Shown: one piece after another, positions 43,799 through 56,528 of the stretch
Layout: every line of letters begins with the position of its first letter
Position numbering within the stretch: the stretch's first letter is position 1
Assembly (NCBI GenBank): GCA_002794785.1
Contig: NBBA01000005.1
Span: 744,001-808,000, forward strand
Direction: 5' to 3'
Length of the DNA: 64,000 nt
Source: Coniferiporia sulphurascens
Taxonomy: Eukaryota > Basidiomycota > Agaricomycetes > Hymenochaetales > Hymenochaetaceae
Program-made: the position numbers and the translations under genes
Notes under the pieces: model-generated
The model's database searches: none
What the model was told of the DNA's origin: nothing
The model's input: the letters and a program-made list of their open reading frames with translations, nothing else

Positions 43799-46700
43799 CT
43801 ACAGGAACGGTACACTCTCCATCTCACCCGTCGCCAAAAGGTCATCATCAAATCCTTCCTCAGCCGCCTCCTCCGGATCCGGGTCCAAATCATCCCCCTC
43901 GCCTTCCCCCTCATACTCCCCCTCGTATTCCCCGTCCCCGCGTCCCCCACCTTCCCGCTCGCCCTCGCCCTCACTCTCCTCCCCATCTTCATCAAACTCC
44001 AAATCTGCTTGAGAACCCGACAACGAACCTGGCATGCTATCCATACTCAACCGTTTCCGCCCACGACGCTCCCTTTCCCGCGTTTCCCCATCCTCATCCC
44101 CACCTGTAATCCTCCCATCCCACAGGGCCTCAGGACTCCATGCACGCCGATTTTCAATACGCTCCAGCGACGTCATCGAGCGCAGCACCCCGCCCCCAGT
44201 TCTGCCCCTCGCGCCGTCTGCCTGCGTCGCCGGCGGCGGCAGCAGCGGCCTTGAGTTCTGCCTCAGGCTGAAGTTGCGCAACCGTGAAAACGTGCCTTGG
44301 CCCGACGTATCCGACGTCGCGCTCAATGCGGGCGACGGCGGCGATAAATCTGGCAAGGGGAAATCCCGCACCGGCGTCTTCCAGAAGTTAAAGTCTGTAA
44401 ACTCCGGTGCGCGCTTCTGGTGAATCGGCGGGAACATCTGGTCAACCAAATCCGTCAAGTGGATGTACCTTTACATATTTGTTTTGTAATTATTAGCGCC
44501 AGCGAGAGCACCGCGAAATAGAAAATAATACTGACGATGACTTGTACCCCGCCACCTCGAGGAGCTCCATCTTTACTTCGCCCGACGAGTCGATAGTAAA
44601 TATCCGCTGGCTCGGAATGTTCACACTACGATACGACAACGCATCCGTAATACGGTTCCCGAACCCCGCATAAAATGGGTTCCCTCCCTCACCAAACAGA
44701 CGTTGGATATCACGCAGGCAAGCCATCTTGAATACCTCGGGCTTGCGCATGATTACCTCCCTGTCAACATAATAAGAAACACTTCCCTTGGAGGACAGCA
44801 AATCGCGACATACCGATGGAAGGACGCCATCAGCCGGTCAGGGCTCATGATCACCGGACCTTCGGGCAATTGATAGTTGTTCTGCTTGATACCCTTGAGG
44901 TAGTATCTCGTCGAGTCCGCCTGCCCGATCGCGCGCGAGGTCAAATACATAATCCTGTACCCGTTCCTACAGATGTCGGTGTATAGCTTCGCAACACCAA
45001 TGTGTGTCCAGTCGCGTCCGATCATAGTGAACACATGGCCTAATGCATCGGATCTAAAGCTCACTGTTAAGTAACCGACTATTATTCCTTTTTTGTACGA
45101 AATAGACGTACTTGGTAATGGTACCGTCGATGTCAGAGACAACGACAGAGTCTGTAGATTCCCACAAGAAAATGCTAGCCGTGCAGGCAGTCACACCAGA
45201 CGCAGACAACGAAAAAGTGATCGAATTCATCCCTGGATTCAAATTTAGTTGTTTCTGAAATCCCGAAAGATCATAAACTACTATTTCGCTTAGCTCAGAC
45301 AAAAGGACTCACGAGTTGGTCCGACGTCAACCTTAACGTCTTAGCAAAACGCTTTCGGCTTCTCAAACCCAAGCGTAGCCCGTCATCTTCCGTTGCACTC
45401 CTAACTTTCGGGGGAGTGTCCATCGACGGGAACGGCATAGGTGTCGTGGCTCGGGGGTCCACGTCTACTGGAGCCGAGTTGGACGGAACAAGGCCTGGAT
45501 GTTGTACGTCGACCCGAGTATCCCCACTCCTTCCCCTGCCAGGCGTAAACGAAGGCGTATGCGGACTCTGTTGTGGTTGCGGGTCAGTACGACTGGAACG
45601 CCACCAGCGCACCCACGAGGACGTTTTCTTCGGCGTAGTGCGCTCGCGCGCGGTATCAGGCTCATGCTCGTCCGACGACGAGAGCGGCTCTTCCTCTTCG
45701 AGCGCACGCTTGTTAATTGGCTTCGCGAGCGCAGCCTCTCTCCATTCCACGAGACAGTCCATCAACGATGATCCGTCCCGGCGCGTGATATACCTTCTCT
45801 AGAGTTGAGCACAATGCCAAACATCAGTCAAATTGCATTTACCTGTCGTTCCACTTCATCACCAGATTCCCGTCATGCACAACCGCGGGAAACTTCATGA
45901 AGCGACGGAATGACACCTGACCTTCCCTAAATCTCCTCGAGTCAACGGACTCGTCCTCATCCCCGCTTAATTCGCATATGCTCAACGCGAACTCGTGCGT
46001 CCGCCCGTCAAACGTGACCAAAAATCGACGACCGTTGTCCTCGTCCGCAGTGAGCTCAGCATTTCCACCGAAACTCTGCAACTCTGAGGCCAGCGTCGGA
46101 GGGGTGGACGGGGGTGACGGATACGTACCGTGGGTCTTCGCCCTGACGGGAGACGCAGGACGCGCTGCTTCATCAAATTCCCTTTCCGGGGGGACACTGA
46201 CACTGCGGTGCATCTCGCTGGATTCGCCGTGCGGGGCCGAGAAATTTGTTTTCATGGGCGACGGGGTAGGAAAGCCACCCCATTCCCATGAGTATGTGGG
46301 AGGCGATCCACCCAAGCTCTGTTCGTTGTCTGGAGGCTCGGAGGACGCGCGGAAAGTAGGAATGGTATGCGACCTTTACAAACGTCAGTAGATTTACTGA
46401 TGAAGGAAAGGTAAATACGCACCTGGCATACTCCGCCGGGAATGAGTAGTAACCTCCATCAGGACTAGGAGATCCTAATATTTGTCTCCGTCAGTGAAAG
46501 AAAGGTCACGTTTTAAGACAACGGACTTGACGTATCGGGAGTCCTGGTAGGCGTAACTCGATTGGATGGGTCGCCCGATCTTGGCGTAGAAGGTCCTTCA
46601 TAGGAGTCACTTTGTATGCTTTAACATCCAGGGAATCATAATGATAAATGACCACGCTCACTACTCATCCGGCTCCTCGGCGATCGTCTTGCGCAAATTC

Positions 46701-47763
46701 CGCCGAGACACCTTTCGCCTAGTCTCCCTCATTCCTGCCTCAAGCTGGTCATTCTTAGAGTGATAACCAGCGGTATCGAGCACAGCGTCTGAAATACAAA
46801 GTAATTAGACTTGAGCATTACCACCGCATTCCACGATAAATCTCACCATTAGAGTAGATAATGGTCGGTGGATCGCCTTCACCCTTCTTTACTCGAGGCA
46901 ACACCTCGTCAGCCTTCTCATCCCTCACGTCTGAACTATACCCCAGGCTCTCGCCTGCGCTCTCGCACGCGTGGGCAGCGACATTCCGCGCTGCATCGAT
47001 CTCGTCACGCACGCGCTGCTGCTTCTCGCGTTCCGTCTCAACCGCCGCGCGAGCGGCGGCTTTCCCAAGGTCAGCAGTGCGGCCGAGAATATTGGACAGA
47101 CCGGATGCTTCCGCATCTGTACCGGACGAAGAGGGAGGGGAGGGAGGCCTGGACAAGGAGAGTTCGGCGGAGCGAGGGGTTTTGTTGACGCTCGTAGAGG
47201 GATAGTCGAGATCCAACGGCTCGGGCTCCTGTGGTACGTGCTCTAAGTTAGAGAGAACCTTAAGAAGCCGGGAGAAGAACGAACCCCGGAAGACTTGGAC
47301 TCTAGCCCCTGCTCGTGTCCATCCTCTTTGGCTCCGAATCTGCCCGCAGAGACGTCAGGACTGCTCTGGCCGAGCTGAGTCGGTGAGAGGATTGGGCTTG
47401 TGATGAGGTCGTCGGGGACATCGTCATCGGTCTCGAAGACAAAGAAAGCTTCGCCAGCGTCGCCGATCTTCATCTTGAATGGGATCTCCTGACCATTGAC
47501 GAGGACCTTTACCTGTTTGGCACGTCAGTCGCGTTCTAGAAGGCGAGTCTATCTCGACGCACCTTCTTGTCCACTGGTCTGAGGACCTGCCATTTTCCGA
47601 AGCGGACGTGGAAGGGGCTGCAGGCGAGGACGTCGTCGCCAGAGTCTGTGGACTTGCGGACGACGATGACGTCGATTGCGCCGGTGAGAGTGGAGGGGTT
47701 GATGTCGCGGTAGTACTGGGAGGCGGCGCTGACTGCGCTGAGAGCGCCGCGCAGATAGTTCAT
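43799..47763 (-). CDS. PAH1: Lipin-type phosphatidate phosphatase
   Basis: About twelve exons encoding roughly 1,050-1,100 aa. The Mg2+-dependent enzyme dephosphorylates phosphatidic acid to diacylglycerol at the ER/nuclear envelope, setting the balance between membrane lipid and fat storage. N-Lip domain at the start: MNYLRGALSAVSAASQYYRD (amphipathic helix), GAIDVIVVRK, SPFHVRFGKWQVLRPVDKKV and FKMKIGDAGEAFFVFET. A lipin-middle segment contains RFMKFPAVVHDGNLVMKWND. The HAD-like catalytic LNS2 part has DSVVVSDIDGTITK (DxDGT, about 45150-45110), GRDWTHIGVAKLY, YLTSRAIGQADSTRYYLKG, MSPDRLMASFHR, FGNRITDALSYRSV and RIFTIDSSGEV. The C-terminal tail is very acidic with GEYEGEYEGEGEGDD, like the Pah1 tail that binds the Nem1-Spo7 phosphatase. 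A Ser/Pro-rich linker has many SP sites, the usual CDK targets. Confidence 0.96.
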
Positions 47764-48070
47764 GGGGAGAGAAAGCGGTCAGGGCGGAAGTGGAGCGATA
47801 TAGGGTGTATTAGTTGGGGATTGGGGTCACGCGCTTTGGCGGAGTTGACCGGTGGCAGCGACGGTGGACTGGCAGATATAGACCGGACGGAGCAGCAGAT
47901 CCGGGGCAAGCACGGACAGCGCGGGCACTGGCAGCACAGTCGACACTGAGCCACGTTCATCCAGCGTCATCTGCCATCCATTTTCACGTGCGCGCAGATC
48001 CGCGCCACCATATATTCACAAATACAAAATACAAGTACACGAGACAAACGTGCCCGCCCCCGCCCGCTCG
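47764..48070. promoter_or_regulatory. Lipin promoter / F-box gene 3' flank
   Basis: Only 307 bases separate the F-box gene stop from the lipin ATG on the same strand. A CACGTG lies at 47985, 222 bases upstream of the ATG. No other element recognised. Confidence 0.45.
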
Positions 48071-49487
48071 CTATATGCCGAGGCCCTGTCCGTCGATCCG
48101 CTTCGTTATCCGCTCCGTCATCCACGGCCCAATCGCCTCCAGGTCCGCCCACATGAACGACATGTAGTGACTCCGCCCCGGCCCAACCACCAGGTCCAGG
48201 TCCTGCAGCGCAGGCATCTCCCCAGAGTGCGTCCGCGTCTGCCCGCTCACCAACTGCGCCGTCAGCAGCAGCCCCCCCACCCAGTAGTTGCCCTGCTCCT
48301 CCATCATCCCCTCCCCTGTCCACCGCACGTCCTCGCCCCCGGGCGTGAACAGCGGGTAGTTCGTGTGCGATCGACTCGGTCGCGGGTGCATCAGCGGCGC
48401 ATATTCCGCTAAACAAACAATTAGGCGAATGAATTCCTGCTGTAACGCTACCCACAATTGGCCGGCGGTGGATTGAAATGATTCGTGTCCCGGCTCAGTA
48501 TCCCCATGCTTCCCCCTAGAATTCCACCCTCCTCTTCGTCCTTGTGCACTCCCGGCGGATGTAACAGCATCCGTGCGTTCTCGTTGATGCTAAACGTACT
48601 CCGGGGCTTGCACAGTACCCCCAGAGCCAGGATGCGAACATCGGCAAACTCCACAACGAGCTACGAAACAGTCATAATAAGTAATCCGTATTCGTAAAGA
48701 ATAACAGCCTAAAGTACTCTTATGTGCGTCTCCAGATGCGCAAGGTTGTTTTGGATTCTGCAAGGCGATTTAAGCGAATAAAGAACAAAAGGGGCAAGCG
48801 AGAACAACCCTACTTCATTTCGTTAAAGAGATGCAGTGGGTTGAACGTTCGCGACGAACTCTCAAGAAGGTTTGCTGATCCGTTGCGGTTGAGAACAATA
48901 TAGCTAAGACACATCAGCAAAAGGGCGCCTGGGCTAACTATAAACAAAACAAACTTCGTCCAAGCCTCATCGGAAGTGCATGTCGTCGTGGAACGGTGCC
49001 AAACGCGATACAGTATCCTACACAATAGTGTTAGCCAGACGAATCCCAGCGCTTATTGATACACCACAGCTCACTTCATGAACGCTTCCTTCCAACGCCC
49101 GTCTTTCCTCCACTTTGCCCAGCCGGGAAGGAAGCGTCTCTTGAATGCCTCCTCATACTCTTTATCGGGCAAATTCGGCACAGTTGCATTGAATAGTAAG
49201 AAATCTGCCCGTGCAGCGCTGAGTATATCGACCCAGTTCGCACGTGGGACCGTCGTGCGTGCAGCGAGCTGTGCAAAGCAGCCTTCGTACTCCCCGTCCC
49301 TATTCTGTAGATTACGAGCGATAGGCCCTTTCCACGGATTCAGTGCCGTATCCGCGGATATCTTACGCAAACGACGCGAGAGATAAGAAACAGTTATGAG
49401 CGTCTCAAGGTCAAGCGCTGAGAGGATTTCTGCTATGAGTTCGACGGGCAGCGCCTCGAAGAGCGCACGTTGGGTCCGAGGAGGCAT
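48071..49487 (-). CDS. F-box domain protein with a hydrophobic segment
   Basis: Five exons, 49487-49075, 49017-48814, 48757-48718, 48660-48456 and 48408-48071, close to 400 codons (399 aa). Residues 9-50 are an F-box: FEALPVELIAEILSALDLET, then LITVSYLSRRLRKISAD. F-box proteins join SCF ubiquitin ligases through Skp1 and choose substrates. No WD40 or leucine-rich repeats follow. Instead there is WVDILSAARADFLLF, a strong hydrophobic stretch FVLFIVSPGALLLMCLSYIV (about residues 160-180) that may be a membrane helix, and a conserved-looking C-terminal domain with NYPLFTPGGEDVRWTGEGMM and GRSHYMSFMWADLEAIGPWM. I know this architecture only as uncharacterised fungal F-box proteins. The ATG at 49487 precedes the F-box; the frame stays open upstream without ATG. 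Confidence 0.8.
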
Positions 49488-50224
49488 TACAGTGGAGATT
49501 ACCGCCGGCACCCTGGAGAACAAGAGAGGAGAACAATTGTTTAGGTAGAGTTGGCTGTTTAGCAGGGAGCGATCGCGTCGGTTGGCAACAGGTAACTGGC
49601 AGAAGGAGAGACAATGGACCGGACGCGGAAGCCAGAGACCTGGGAGGTTGTGCTGACCGTTGCTGACGCTGCTGACCAATCAAAGCTTAAATGTAACCTG
49701 ATACTCTAAATAAGGCAACCAGTGGCGGTGCACAAATGCATTCAAACAAGAGATCCTCGCGTAGCAACCCCCGCTCGGCGCACGGATGCCGCGCTTGTTG
49801 TTCTCGTCCATCTCGTCGAATACAAAAACGCGTGTAGTGGTCTACAAGAGCATGCTTGTTTTTTTTGTCTCTCCCGGATCGTGATCATGCGCCTCATATT
49901 TTTCTTATATGAGGACCAGGGCCGGGCCTTGAGAAGGGTGTTCCGTCCCCGAGCCACGTTCTACGTCCCCGTCTGCTTGTCCGCTCTCCTCAATTCTCTC
50001 CCCCCCTTAGACTAACCAACAGCAAAGACGCCGGGCGCGCCTTGATCTAATACCCTTTATCTATCCAAAACCATTCCAACACTTGGACACCTGCATCATC
50101 TGCACGCTTAACGCATAATATACTGCCCATCTACGCAGTCCCACTCTCGCTCATCTACGAAGCCTGCTCTGGAAGCAACACACCTTTTACAACGCCCCTA
50201 TTTTTTCCACAAGACACACATACA
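49488..50224. promoter_or_regulatory. Divergent promoter, F-box gene and zinc-finger gene
   Basis: A 737-base region. The zinc-finger side (50040-50224) is C/T-rich with short CCAC and ACACA runs, common in fungal leaders. No gene supported. Confidence 0.5.
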
Positions 50225-51574
50225 ATGTCTACGATGTTAAACGCCGCAATGGTATGTCGTTGATTCACTTCCGCTGAGTTTACTTCGACTTACTCGGGCG
50301 CATAGCAATTGACTGGGAAGGTCAAAACACGCGCCATGATTTCGTGCGAGGAATGTGGACGAGAGTTTCAGCGCAACCGCAAGGCGGACCTACAACGCCA
50401 CATGCGCATCCACACTAACGAGAAGTGCGTAAATTCCCCGGCACATATTTTAACTCGTTCATGTCTCATCATGGGCTTCTTCCAGGCCATTCATTTGCCC
50501 ATACCCGAAATGTGGGAAAGCGTTCAGACAGTCCTCTGCGCTCAAGAACCACTCAAATTTCCAGTAAGTCAAAGCAATCTTCATTAAAGCCCTCATATCT
50601 AATGTAAGCCACTATCCGATAGTCAAAGGGATAATTCTTTCACCTGCGAACAGTGCAACATGAACTTCTTTGACAAGCCGACATTCAACCGTCATGTGAG
50701 GGAGAAGCACGAGTTGGAACACGTATATGCGTGTGCAGTGCCTGGATGTGGCAAATCGTGCGTTACATATCCTGCCATCTCCCTATACCATTTTTTGTTG
50801 ACCGGGGTGTAACATGACAGGTTCAAGCGGAAGCCCGTGTTCAAGAACCACATGCAGGACAGACACTCGACTAGCTTCAGCGAAGCCGAAATCGCCAACC
50901 ACCGCGTCCCCGCCGGACCGTACATCAAGGGTACCAACGGGTCTCGCGCCGTCCACCACTCAGGACCAACCAGCTCTCTTCCGAGGCTCTCAGACGCTCT
51001 CCAGAGCATCCGCCCGCCGCAAGCGCCCGGCACCGTGTACAACCACAACCAGGGCGTCTACGACAACCCCGCATCATCCTCGTACGCATTTGGTGGTGTG
51101 AATGATATCCTCCTCAGTGACCCATACTCCAAGCCCTCGGGCGTATACTCTGCAGCGACGTTCGTCCAGGACTCAGGCGCTCACAACGACTACGGGCGGT
51201 ACACCACGGCAGCGACGGCAGCGGACCTCTGGCTCCCGGCTCAGGGCAGCGTATGCCTCGCACCGACGATGAACACGGGCTACTATAACGGTCAAATCGT
51301 AGCAGCCCCTGGTGCGGAATACATGAACATGGGCCTCACGTACTCGCCTGCCCAGTCGCCGCAAAGTGTGTCTCCGAACATCTCCTTTGTTTACACCTCC
51401 GGCACGTCAACCGGGAGCGGCGCAGGCAGCGCCGGGTCGTACAGCCCCAACTCGTCCTTCAGCCGCGCGTCGTCCTCGTCGCCCGTCAGTGCAGCAGGAA
51501 GCTTTGGAAATCCCTACGCAGTGAAGCCGTCTGTCGCATACAACAACTACGCCCCTCCCACGTCTCACTACTAA
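50225..51574 (+). CDS. C2H2 zinc-finger protein with four fingers
   Basis: Exons 50225-50251, 50306-50424, 50486-50563, 50623-50757 and 50821-51574 close to 371 codons (370 aa). Four fingers occupy the N-terminal half: CEECGREFQ...HMRIH with a TNEKPF linker, CPYPKCGKAFRQSSALKNHS-NFH, CEQCNMNFFDKPTFNRHVRE-KH and CAVPGCGKSFKRKPVFKNHM-QDRH. Finger residues are restored across three splice sites, which confirms the model. The C-terminal 220 residues are Ser/Tyr/Pro-rich with many SP and SS runs and no charge clusters, a typical activation or phase-separating region. Likely a nuclear DNA-binding regulator; the target is unknown. It differs from the zinc-finger gene at 6476 in finger spacing and intron phases. 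Confidence 0.9.
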
Positions 51575-52066
51575 GTGTACAGAATATCTTCCCTCCCATT
51601 CACTGTGTAAGATACCGCTTTTTTATTCCCCATTTCTTTCTTCTTCTTCCCCGCATACAAGTCAGACTCAACTCCGGACTTTATCATCCATCTCCTGCAT
51701 CATGGACTACAATAGCGTATTACCCTCCTAATCGGTGCAACGGATTCTTCATGATGTATAATGTACTGTGCTTCTATCGTTTTATGCGTACTTATGGCCC
51801 TTATGTATCCCTATGCCCTATGCCAATTAAAATACTTTTTATTCCTCTTCTCTCACTTCAAGTCCCTCATATGCAATGGCACGGTTAACCGAAGTGAGCG
51901 TCGATCAGAGCGCCCATAAACGGAAAGCCTACAACTTTTCAGCAGATCGGCCAAAAAGTCACTGGCAAGCCTCCGTCCGACCTCGGGGACGCAACCTTGA
52001 AAGCCCCTCAGCTCCTTGCCCTCCGTCCGCCGACACGGTGCACCGCAGACGGTAGCAAAAAAAAAG
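51575..52066. other. Intergenic, zinc-finger 3' flank and RPA135 promoter
   Basis: T-rich terminator-like sequence up to about 51860, then the RPA135 promoter and leader. An A-run directly precedes the RPA135 ATG. Nothing else seen. Confidence 0.5.
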
Positions 52067-55000
52067 ATGCCGGACGGCTCATACAGCGGGTTCGACACAC
52101 TTAAGCGCGAGGCGTACTTCCGCAACCCGTCGGCGACCGGACACACCGTGCCCATCCTTACGGAGTTCGTTGCGCCGCACATCGAGTCCTTCAATTCGCT
52201 CTTTGACGACTCTGGGCTGCCCCCCGGAGATGGAGATGGTAGAGGCCTGCTTGCGCTTGCGCTAGAGGATATTGGTGAGCGTGTTGTGTTCGACTATACG
52301 GGTAGGCCGGACGAGAGTGGGAATCCTGGTCTTGGGAACCGGTTGAGTGGTGTGTGCAAGCTCCTCTTTGGGTTCATTTTTTTGGAGCGTGAAGACTGAG
52401 AGATTTTTTAGTTTGGATTGAACAAATCTCAATTGGGAGGCCAATGCTGCCGGACAGGAATAAGACCGCTGTCGAACGAAGGATATTTCCGGCAGAGGTA
52501 CGAGATACTACTCCAATGCTAGTCGGGCATTCCGCTGAATAACCCTACACCAAGGCCCGTGAAAGACTAACATCATATCGCGGGAAAATGACTATGAAAC
52601 TAAGCTGGAAAGTAGAAGGCGGAGAAGTAAAGTCCGTAATGAAGGATTGTGGTCTCGTGCCAATCATGGTCAGAGTACGTCCTCCCTCTTCCTTTCTGAA
52701 AGTTATCATCTCTTACGCGCCCGTAGTCCGTACGTTGCAATATCCGCAATATGTCTTCTGCAGAGCTCGTTACACACCATGAGGAACCTGAGGAGTTCGG
52801 CGGGTACTTTATCATTAACGGCAACGAGCGTCTCATCCGCTACCTCATCCTCCCGCGGCGGCATCATGTCATTGCACTCACGCGTCCGTCCTTCGCTAAC
52901 CGAGGTCCCTCATATACACCATACGCCGTGCAGATACGCTGTGTACGTCCTGACCAGACCGCTGTGACAAACACTCTGCACTACTTGTCGAACGGGAATG
53001 CGATGCTTCGTTTCAGCTGGAGGAAGCAGGAGTACGTGATTCCCATTATGCTGGTCTTGAAGGCGCTCGTCAGTGCGTCGGATAAGGAGATCTTCGAGGG
53101 TGTCATTATGCAGGAATACGAGAACACGTTCCTCACGGACCGTGTCGAATTGCTTTTACGGAGCTTCAAAAGCTACAAACTGTACACCGGCGAACAATGT
53201 TTGGAGTTCCTGGGCGACAAATTCCGCGTTGTCCTCGGTATGCCTGAAGACTGGAATAATACGGCACTTGGTGTTTGGCTCGTTCAAAAACTCATTTTGG
53301 TTCACTTGAGCGAGCCACGAGACAAGTTTAGGATGCTTTTGTACGCATGTTCACCTTTTCCCCGTTTCTATGTGCTAAATGTCAAGTTAGGTTTATGCTT
53401 CGCAAATTATACTCGTCTGTAAACTCTTCGAGCTGCCCAGATAACCCCGATTCTCCTCAACACCAGGAAGTGCTACTCCCTGGCTCCCTTTACGGTATGA
53501 TAATTAAGGAGAGGATGGAAGAATGTCTAAACGGCATTCGCGCCCAAATCTCACAAGATGTGCGGCGCGGTGACCCCTCCGTGGACTTCTTTGACGACCG
53601 GTATTTCAACAAAGCTCTTTCTCGTGTCAATTTCGACATTGGTGCAAGGCTGGCGAATTTCCTTGCTACGGGGAACCTCGTTTCTCCGACAGGTCTGGAT
53701 TTGCAGCAAGCTTCTGGATTTACGATTGTCGCGGAAAAGCTCAACTGGTACCGCTACATCAGCCACTTCCGATGCATACATCGTGGTGCCTTCTTCGCAG
53801 AGCTGAAGACTACGACCGTGCGTAAATTGCTACCTGAAGCCTGGGGCTTCCTCTGTCCCGTCCACACCCCCGATGGCTCGCCATGTGGACTGCTCAACCA
53901 TCTCTCCCGCTCATGCCGCATAATCACTACACCTCTGGCCGTAGCACACATCACCTCGCTTCTCCTTTCTAACGGAATGACGTCTGCACATACGCCGTCC
54001 ATCAATGGTAAGAGCCACCGCAACGTCGCCGTCCAACTTGACGGACGCATGATCGGGTGGGCGAGCCCTGCACTTGCCAAGCAGCTCGCAACGAGCTTGC
54101 GTATATGGAAAACGGAGAAGAAGTACAATGTACCACTCGATCTCGAAATTGGATATGTGCCGGTGGCGGAGGGCGGTCAGTACCCTGGTTTGTACCTTTT
54201 TGCATCCCGGTCGCGGATGATGCGTCCTGTGAAATACCTCTCGAATGGAAAAGACGATCAGGTTGGATCGTTCGAGCAGGTATACATGGATATCGCAATC
54301 AAGCCAGAAGATATCGAGCCGAGCGTTTCGACGCATGTCGAACACTCCCCGACTAACTTCCTCTCCATCCTCGCCAACCTCACGCCCTTCTCTGACTTTA
54401 ACCAGAGTCCCCGTAACATTTACCAATGTCAGGTAAAATATATATTTTCCCATAGAATTATTGCCTTGGATTAATTTATTATATTCTAGATGGGTAAACA
54501 GTCAATGGGGACGCCCTCAACCGCAATCAAGCATCGGACGGACAACAAGCTCTATAGGCTCCAGACGGGTCAAACTCCGGTCGTCCGACCCGCTCTCCAC
54601 AACACCTATGGAATGGACTCTTTCCCTAACGGGACCAACGCAATCGTCGCCGTCATCTCTTACACAGGATACGATATGGAGGATGCCATGATCCTCAATA
54701 AATCTGCACACGAACGGGGCTTCGGGTATGGCACAGTATACAAATCCCAGGCTATCGACTTGAAAGATATGCACGGCGCATCAAAGAGCACAACGGCACC
54801 GACTTTACATTTTGGGTTTGGAAACGACATCAGAACGGGTGGGCCGAAGGCCCATCCCTCACTTGAATTCTTGGATATAGACGGACTTGTCTTTGTCGGT
54901 ACAAGGCTGAAGTCTGGCGACCCTATTGCCGCCTACGTCGATGACACAACAGGGCGAACACGCTTCGTCAAATATAAAGGAGACGAACTCGGCTACGTTG

Positions 55001-56225
55001 ACGAAGTGCGGTTATTAGGTGATTAAGGCGCAATTGGTTCTGCAATGACTGTAATTCACATCGACTTTCTTTGTCTTCTAGGATCCGACACTGGGGACAT
55101 CGAGTTGCAAAAAATACACATCACATTCCGAATAACGCGTTCGCCCGTTATCGGAGATAAGTTCTCCTCCCGACACGGGCAGAAGGGTGTATGCTCACAG
55201 AAATGGCCGATGATCGATATGCCGTTCAGTGAGAGTGGCATGCAGCCCGACGTTATCATCAACCCGCACGCCTTCCCATCGCGCATGACAATCGGGATGC
55301 TTGTCGAGAGCATGGCAGGCAAAGCGGGCTCCATGCACGGCTTTGCGCAGGACGCGACGCCGTTCAAGTGAGTAAACCCCCCCATTCTTTTCTTCTTCTA
55401 GAAGTTCTAGCACTGAAGCTCTTATAGATTCTCAGAAGAGGACACTGCTGTTGACTATTTCGGCGAACAGCTTCTAGCAGCAGGCTATAACTATTACGGC
55501 AACGAGCCCATGTACTCCGGCATCACGGGTGAGGAGTTTGCGGCGGACATCTACATCGGGGTCGTCTTCTATCAGCGCCTGCGCCACATGGTGCTGGACA
55601 AATTCCAAGTTCGAACGACAGGACCCGTCGACCCAGTCACCCAGCAACCGGTTAAGGTGAGCCCGTATCCGTATTCCGTGTATTTCAATTCCTTCCTTTC
55701 CCCTCCCCCACTAATTTCAAATTTTCGACTGTGCCTCGCACGTTCTAGGGCCGCAAACGCGCGGGAGGTATTCGCTTCGGCGAGATGGAGCGCGATGCGC
55801 TCATCGCACACGGGACGTCCTTCCTTCTGCAGGACCGCCTAATGAACTGCTCGGACTACTCGACTGCATGGGTATGCCGCGCATGCGGAAGTCTCATCTC
55901 GCTAGGGTACGAAGATGTTTCGCTTGGAGAGGACCCCGCACGTGCTGCGGGTTCGTACGGGCCTGGTGGCGAGCATTGCCGTATATGCCGCGCGGCAGCA
56001 GAAGAGAAGGATGAGCGCGACCGTGCTGCGTATGCAAACGGGTTGAACGGAGCTGCGGTGAACGCGATACAAGCGACCGTCCGTGTTGCACTGCCTCGCG
56101 CGAACGTACTTGGTGGTCTGAAGGGCGGTGGGGACCTCGACGTAGTCGCTGTCCCATTTGTATTCCGATATCTTTGTGCGGAGCTCGCCGCTATGGGGAT
56201 TGCGGTTTCTCTAGAAGTTCGCTGA
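52067..56225 (+). CDS. RPA135: RNA polymerase I second-largest subunit
   Basis: Nine exons, 52067-52349, 52412-52497, 52555-52674, 52727-53340, 53391-54432, 54490-55018, 55082-55367, 55428-55656 and 55749-56225, close to 1,222 codons (1,221 aa); yeast Rpa135 is 1,203. Catalytic-core partner of Rpa190, transcribing 35S rDNA in the nucleolus. Landmarks: [18 protein letters not shown] (a Pol I mark), [60 protein letters not shown] with [48 protein letters not shown] and [20 protein letters not shown]. The C-terminal zinc ribbon is VCRACG...CRIC (CxxC twice). The Pol I-specific [20 protein letters not shown] also separates it from Rpb2 and Rpc2. The ATG at 52067 is the first in-frame ATG. Confidence 0.97.
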
Positions 56226-56528
56226 GTTTCAGAAGCGAAGCTCCCAGAATTATCTTTTGCCTGCACTTGATCTATCTTCCCCAGATCTTTCCGTCCTTTC
56301 TTTGGCGTCCAAAAGTCACACATAATCGTAAAAGTAGTGTAATGCAATACATCGCCAATGGTCCAGCGCTCCATGGAGCATAAACAGAAAAACCGGTTTA
56401 ATAAGCTTAAACGTAATAGTAAAAAATCTGACATGAAAATGCAACTAGCGAAAGACAGAAGGTACTTCCCAAAGGGTATAAGTATTTAGTTACATAAATA
56501 AATAAACCAACAGGTGAAAGATAAAAAC
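56226..56528. terminator. Convergent 3' regions of RPA135 and the 949-aa gene
   Basis: About 300 bases between two stop codons. The minus-strand side is A/T-rich near 56395-56510. Both transcripts must end here; no coding sequence is supported. Confidence 0.5.

Noticed and set aside
52067..56225. Calling this gene RPB2 (the Pol II subunit)
   Set aside because: Pol I-specific segments ([27 protein letters not shown]) and the C-terminal zinc ribbon fit Rpa135 and not Rpb2.
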